From: Acidobacteriota bacterium
GTDB taxonomy: Bacteria > Acidobacteriota > Thermoanaerobaculia > Multivoradales > Multivoraceae
DNA length: 64,000 nucleotides
NCBI GenBank assembly: GCA_029263415.1
Contig: JAJCXN010000030.1
Coordinates: forward strand, 59,223 to 123,222
Direction of reading: 5' to 3'
Shown: positions 60,859-64,000 of the stretch, in pieces
How positions within the stretch are numbered: the first letter of the stretch is position 1
Layout: the number at the start of each line of letters is the position of its first letter
The notes under the pieces: model-generated
The model's input: the letters and a program-made list of their open reading frames with translations, nothing else
Databases searched by the model: none
Told to the model about the DNA's origin: nothing
Position numbers and translations under genes: made by a program

Positions 60859-61375
60859 CCAGAGGTGTCGAACGGATCAGCAGATCACTCGGCGCTCGCG
60901 GCGACGTATCCAAGATCGTTGTGTTTGAGAGACCATCGCTGCGCCGCGATCAGCGAAGAGCGACATCGTTCCAGCGCTCTCAAGGGTGCCAATGGTTTGG
61001 GCGAGCTCTCTGCGCCGAGATCAGCGAAGAGGGACATCGTTCCAGAGTCAATGCCGAGTCCGAGCGGACGTGGCGTTTGTGGAAGATCGAGTGGGTCGAG
61101 TCAACCCTTACGAGCGCGCATCATGGTGTCTTCGTGAGGCCATCGCTGAAACGATCAACGAGATTCCAGAAGGTTGCTTTCTGCCATCCGGCTGCTTCTG
61201 TCGCGCAGGCCCGAGGAGTAAGGACCCGCCCATCGTGGCTTGATGGCGCTTCTTCTGAGTGAACCGTGAGCGACCTTGAGAGCTCTCCTTGCTGCAATCC
61301 TCGAGGCAGGGGAGATCTGCATCCGCTGGTGCTCACGCCTGTCGAAAAGCGGGTTTCGACGGTGCGAGTTGAGGT
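60859..61375. repeat. dispersed degenerate repeat, copy B, with internal 71-nt-spaced direct repeat
   Basis: Bases 60859-60942 match copy C (CCAGAGGTGTCGAACGGATC) and about 61090-61375 match copy A (GCTTTCTGCCATCCGGCTGC). Inside, CTGCGCCGCGATCAGCGAAG at 60939 recurs as CTGCGCCGAGATCAGCGAAG at 61010, each continuing into GACATCGTTCCAG: a 36-base direct repeat with two differences. The whole gap 60823-61594 has no supported gene. Confidence 0.65.
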
Positions 61376-61594
61376 TAGGTCGTGCGACATTCCTTAGGCC
61401 GGCATCGAGAGGAGGTCGACATTCGAGCTGGCCCGTCGGCGGCAGGCCTGGTCTCTATCACTTCTTCCGATCTGTCAGCTCTCTCAGCTGGCACTCTGAG
61501 CTTCGGTCCTCTTTCAGCGTCCGGCCTCAGAAGGTTCTGTTGAACCGTCCGCGCTCTGCGTCCCTAGCGCCAGCTGCTACCCTGATCGGAGCAG

Positions 61595-62560
61595 GTGTTC
61601 GTGCCGCAGCGAAGTGCGCGGGCAATCTCTCTGAACCGGCAGACATGGGGTACGCCAAACGTGAGACACGAGCGACGTTCTCGCCACCGCAGCAACTGGC
61701 CCAACTCGTCGACACTTGTGCCGATACTTTTGACGGTGCTTGGCGTCGGGCTCGGCAGCGAACTGCCAGCGCAGCAGGCACCGGCGCACAAGGATGACGT
61801 TGCAGAGTCCACCCTTCAACGACTCCTGTCGGCTGAGTTCCCGGCCCGTCCGAAGGGCGAACCCCAACTGTCGCTCCAAAAAAGCCCCAAGTTGTTCCAC
61901 GGGCTGTTGCCCGATGATTCGGTGTTCGTCGCCGCAGTGGAATGGGACGATGCTCTCATTGCTCTGTACGACGTGCCGTATGAAGTCGGTGAACTGCCTT
62001 CGTTCTTGCTCGACCGCCTTGAGCGAGCGCGCTTCCTGCCAAAGACTTCGAGTGGAAGAGGCTTCGTCAGGGACGCACGGGGCTTCCCCTTGACGGTCTG
62101 TCGTACCGGCGAGTCGATCCTCATTTCCGCAACCTCGGATGGTGATGAACAGACACACCTCGCTGTCCGGCATCATGCAGTGGACCAAAGGCAGTGCGAC
62201 CCCGACCGGCGGATAGGTCCACACGCTCAGTACGTCCCGATACCCTCGTTGCGCGGCCCTACCAACGATGCCGTCTCTAGCAGCGGCTCCACCAGTGGTA
62301 GCGGCAGCGCCAACCTCACCGCCACGGTAGTGACCAGAAAGTCACCTTCTGAGCTCGCCACCACCTTCGCTGTACAACTGGAACAACAGACATGGGTGGC
62401 CGGCGCCCTCAACGACCTTGGCCCACTCGCGTTTCAGGCGTTCACGCTGCACCAAGAGTCCGGTGTCGCCTGGCTAGCCATCCTCACCACCCAGACCAGT
62501 CAGGTCGACGGTGAGCTTCGAGCCGAGCTCAAGATTCAGCGAATCGGAGCGGCACGGTGA
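61595..62560 (+). CDS. exported protein of unknown function, tandem paralogue 1
   Basis: 321 residues by the first ATG; the real start may be nearer the hydrophobic segment (TLVPILLTVLGVGLGSELPA). The mature part shares a pattern with the next protein: FHGLLPDDSVFVAAVEWDDA, RDARGFPLTVCRTGESILIS, a serine/glycine linker (SSSGSTSGSGS) and the ending WVAGALNDLGPLAFQAFTLH and SGVAWLAILTT. I do not recognise the family. The last four bases overlap the next gene (GTGA), so the two are coupled. Confidence 0.65.
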   Translation: MFVPQRSARAISLNRQTWGTPNVRHERRSRHRSNWPNSSTLVPILLTVLGVGLGSELPAQQAPAHKDDVAESTLQRLLSAEFPARPKGEPQLSLQKSPKLFHGLLPDDSVFVAAVEWDDALIALYDVPYEVGELPSFLLDRLERARFLPKTSSGRGFVRDARGFPLTVCRTGESILISATSDGDEQTHLAVRHHAVDQRQCDPDRRIGPHAQYVPIPSLRGPTNDAVSSSGSTSGSGSANLTATVVTRKSPSELATTFAVQLEQQTWVAGALNDLGPLAFQAFTLHQESGVAWLAILTTQTSQVDGELRAELKIQRIGAAR

Positions 62561-63504
62561 GTCTGATTCCGCAGAATGGCCTCGGCGTCGCTCTTGCCTT
62601 CGCACTCCTGCTGAGTGCACCCTGGTCTGGAGCGACCTACGGCGAACGCCGGCCAGTACACGCACCGAGGACTCCGGCTGCTCTGTCGACCTCTCAACCG
62701 ACTGAGCAGGAAGAACGTTGGATTCCGATGAGCTTGGCCCTTCGCATCCTGAAGATCAAGGCCTTCCTGCCGCGCGAGCGAGGACTCGAACTCCAGTTCG
62801 AGGCGGTCCCGACGGACCTCGTGCCGTTCGTACCCGAAGAAGCTACCTTCGTTGCCTCGGTGACCGGCTCAGAGAAGATGGTCGGGATGTTCAGCGTCGA
62901 GCTGACCATCGACGACCTATTCGAAGCCATCACGGTCCTCATGCGAGCTGAGGGCTACAGGACCGTCGATAGCTATGGCCAGGTCAGCAAAGGAGGTTTC
63001 CGACGCAGTCCAGAGGCGTTCCCGCTGAGCTTTTGTAAGGAAACAGAAACCATGGTTTCCTTCGACCTGGCCAAGGATGTCAGCGAGCCTCTTGCGCTCG
63101 CCGTGTCCCACTGGTCGGGCTCGTCCTCAAGCTATTGCAGTACGGCAAAACGCCTGCAAGCGCAGTCAACCGAGCTTCCGCTACCGACCCTCTTCACTCC
63201 TCCCGGGGTCGAAGGAGGAGGAGGAGGAGGCAGCTCGCGCGGACAGGGTTTTGTCAGTGTCGGAGGATCGTTCGAGACAGAACTCACGGCCGCGGACCTA
63301 ATGACGTATTTCACACCTCAAATGCTAGACCAAGGTTGGGTCGCGGGTGCCTTTGCCGACCTGGGTGGCTTTACTCTACAGACGTTCTCGCTCATCGACG
63401 AGCGGGGTGCTCGCTGGATCGCAATGATCACGGTCGCTGATCCGATTGAGGGTCAATACCGAACAGCGCGGCTTGCGGTCCGTCATGTCAAGGCGCTCGA
63501 CTAG
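62557..63504 (+). CDS. exported protein of unknown function, tandem paralogue 2
   Basis: 315 residues from a GTG overlapping the previous stop. A signal peptide (GVALAFALLLSAPWSGATYG) precedes PFVPEEATFVASVTGSEKMV, RSPEAFPLSFCKETETMVSF, a Gly-rich linker (VEGGGGGGSSRGQG) and the ending WVAGAFADLGGFTLQTFSLI and ERGARWIAMITVADP. Order and spacing of these blocks equal those of paralogue 1, pointing to an old gene duplication with strong divergence. Function unknown; a surface or periplasmic location is likely. Confidence 0.78.
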   Translation: MSLIPQNGLGVALAFALLLSAPWSGATYGERRPVHAPRTPAALSTSQPTEQEERWIPMSLALRILKIKAFLPRERGLELQFEAVPTDLVPFVPEEATFVASVTGSEKMVGMFSVELTIDDLFEAITVLMRAEGYRTVDSYGQVSKGGFRRSPEAFPLSFCKETETMVSFDLAKDVSEPLALAVSHWSGSSSSYCSTAKRLQAQSTELPLPTLFTPPGVEGGGGGGSSRGQGFVSVGGSFETELTAADLMTYFTPQMLDQGWVAGAFADLGGFTLQTFSLIDERGARWIAMITVADPIEGQYRTARLAVRHVKALD

Positions 63505-63632
63505 TGCAACTGCGGTGCCTTGATCTGACCGCCAACTCCGGCGGTCATCGGATCTGCCGGACGATGCTCTCATGAGAGTCAAGAGCGTTAGGCTGAATTT
63601 TTGGTTTGTTCTGCTCGTGGTTTGTCTTTGGT
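63505..63632. other. gap containing the presumed IS110 end
   Basis: The 128 bases between paralogue 2 and the transposase end hold no gene. IS110-type elements keep non-coding ends here, but no terminal repeats are expected in that family and I cannot place the element edge. Confidence 0.35.
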
Positions 63633-64000
63633 TTAGTTTGAGTGTTGGGCTGTGGGCGCAGTGTCTTGTAGCAGCAGAGCAAAGATGCGGCGCGCTAGGT
63701 ATCGTTTGAGAAGCCGTAGGATTTCGCGCTTGGTGTTTCCTAGCGCGAGGCGTTTTTGGACATAGGCCTGAGTTTCCGGGTGGCATCGGATTCTGCCCAG
63801 GGCGATGATGTGGAGGGCTGAGTTTGCAGCGCGATTTCCACCACGATTGAGCCTGTGTCCTTGTCACCATCCCAGATGATGCCGGTAGTGGCGCGACACC
63901 ACACATCATCGCGAAGCTAGCCTCCGATCGGATCCTTGATGGACTGCCCCCAGTGGCAAGGAGCAGCTCCGACGCAGTCTCCGCGCCGACGCAAAGCATT
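63633..64000 (-). pseudogene. IS110-family transposase, C-terminal part, frameshifted, cut by window edge
   Basis: From the right edge the minus frame reads GAETASELLLATGGSPSRIR, SEASFAMMCGVAPLPASSGM and VTR, typical of the IS110 Transposase_20 (C-terminal) domain. At about 63858 one extra base (A on the minus strand) shifts the frame; the family continuation HRLNRGGNRAANSALHIIAL, then KRLALGNTKREILRLLKRYL and ARRIFALLLQ, ends at a TAA (63633-63635). The N-terminal DEDD domain lies outside the window. The element is probably dead unless the shift is an error. Confidence 0.88.

Overview
The window looks like chromosomal DNA of a GC-rich (about 60%) Gram-negative free-living bacterium, most likely an acidobacterium-like lineage. 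This placement is inferred from gene content: a TonB receptor with a PepSY partner, several exported beta-propeller proteins, a choice-of-anchor Q-type protein, a DUF4097 protein, a PilZ protein, and a shared C-terminal 'DGFE(T/S)G' tail on secreted proteins. No rRNA or ribosomal protein marker is present to prove it. There is no CRISPR array and no phage structural module.

Region 1 (1-7.1 kb) is an accretion zone around a tRNA-Ser(UGA) gene. A membrane protein gene runs off the left edge. Downstream of the tRNA lie a frameshifted AbiEii toxin with its AbiEi antitoxin, a nucleotidyltransferase with a small partner protein, a second broken AbiEii fragment, and at least three decayed copies of the tRNA 3' part. 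Two of these copies carry a related insertion in the T-arm. Region 2 (5.5-12 kb) holds a secreted propeller protein, a phospholipase D-like protein, and several broken genes: a sialidase-type N-terminal domain, and a pirin half and a LysR half joined back to back by what looks like one deletion.

Region 3 (12.1-17.2 kb) is a tightly overlapping five-gene minus-strand operon: di-heme cytochrome c peroxidase-like protein, PhnD-like binding protein, PhnC-like ATPase, PhnE-like permease and an outer-membrane barrel. Region 4 (17.9-28 kb) has the TonB receptor and PepSY pair, a PilZ protein, a very large BNR/sortilin-like propeller protein, a TPR protein and a tandem universal stress protein. Region 5 (28.2-36.4 kb) has a heterotetrameric sarcosine oxidase-type operon in which alpha and gamma subunits appear fused. 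It converges on an operon for a sterol-desaturase-type hydroxylase, an ornithine cyclodeaminase-family enzyme and a methyltransferase, followed by a GST.

Region 6 (36.5-53 kb) carries a metallo-beta-lactamase-fold lipoprotein, secreted proteins sharing a C-terminal tail, an SDR, a truncated hemoglobin with upstream tandem repeats, an ECF sigma factor/anti-sigma/DUF4097 cluster, and a heme oxygenase coupled to a 51-residue membrane protein. Region 7 (53-64 kb) has a B12-binding MerR regulator leading a decayed photolyase operon, a divergent fasciclin protein, propeller and DKNYY proteins, two tandem paralogues and the C-terminal end of an IS110-type transposase. A dispersed degenerate repeat occurs in gene-poor gaps near 51.6, 54.5 and 61 kb, and one copy sits where the photolyase is truncated.
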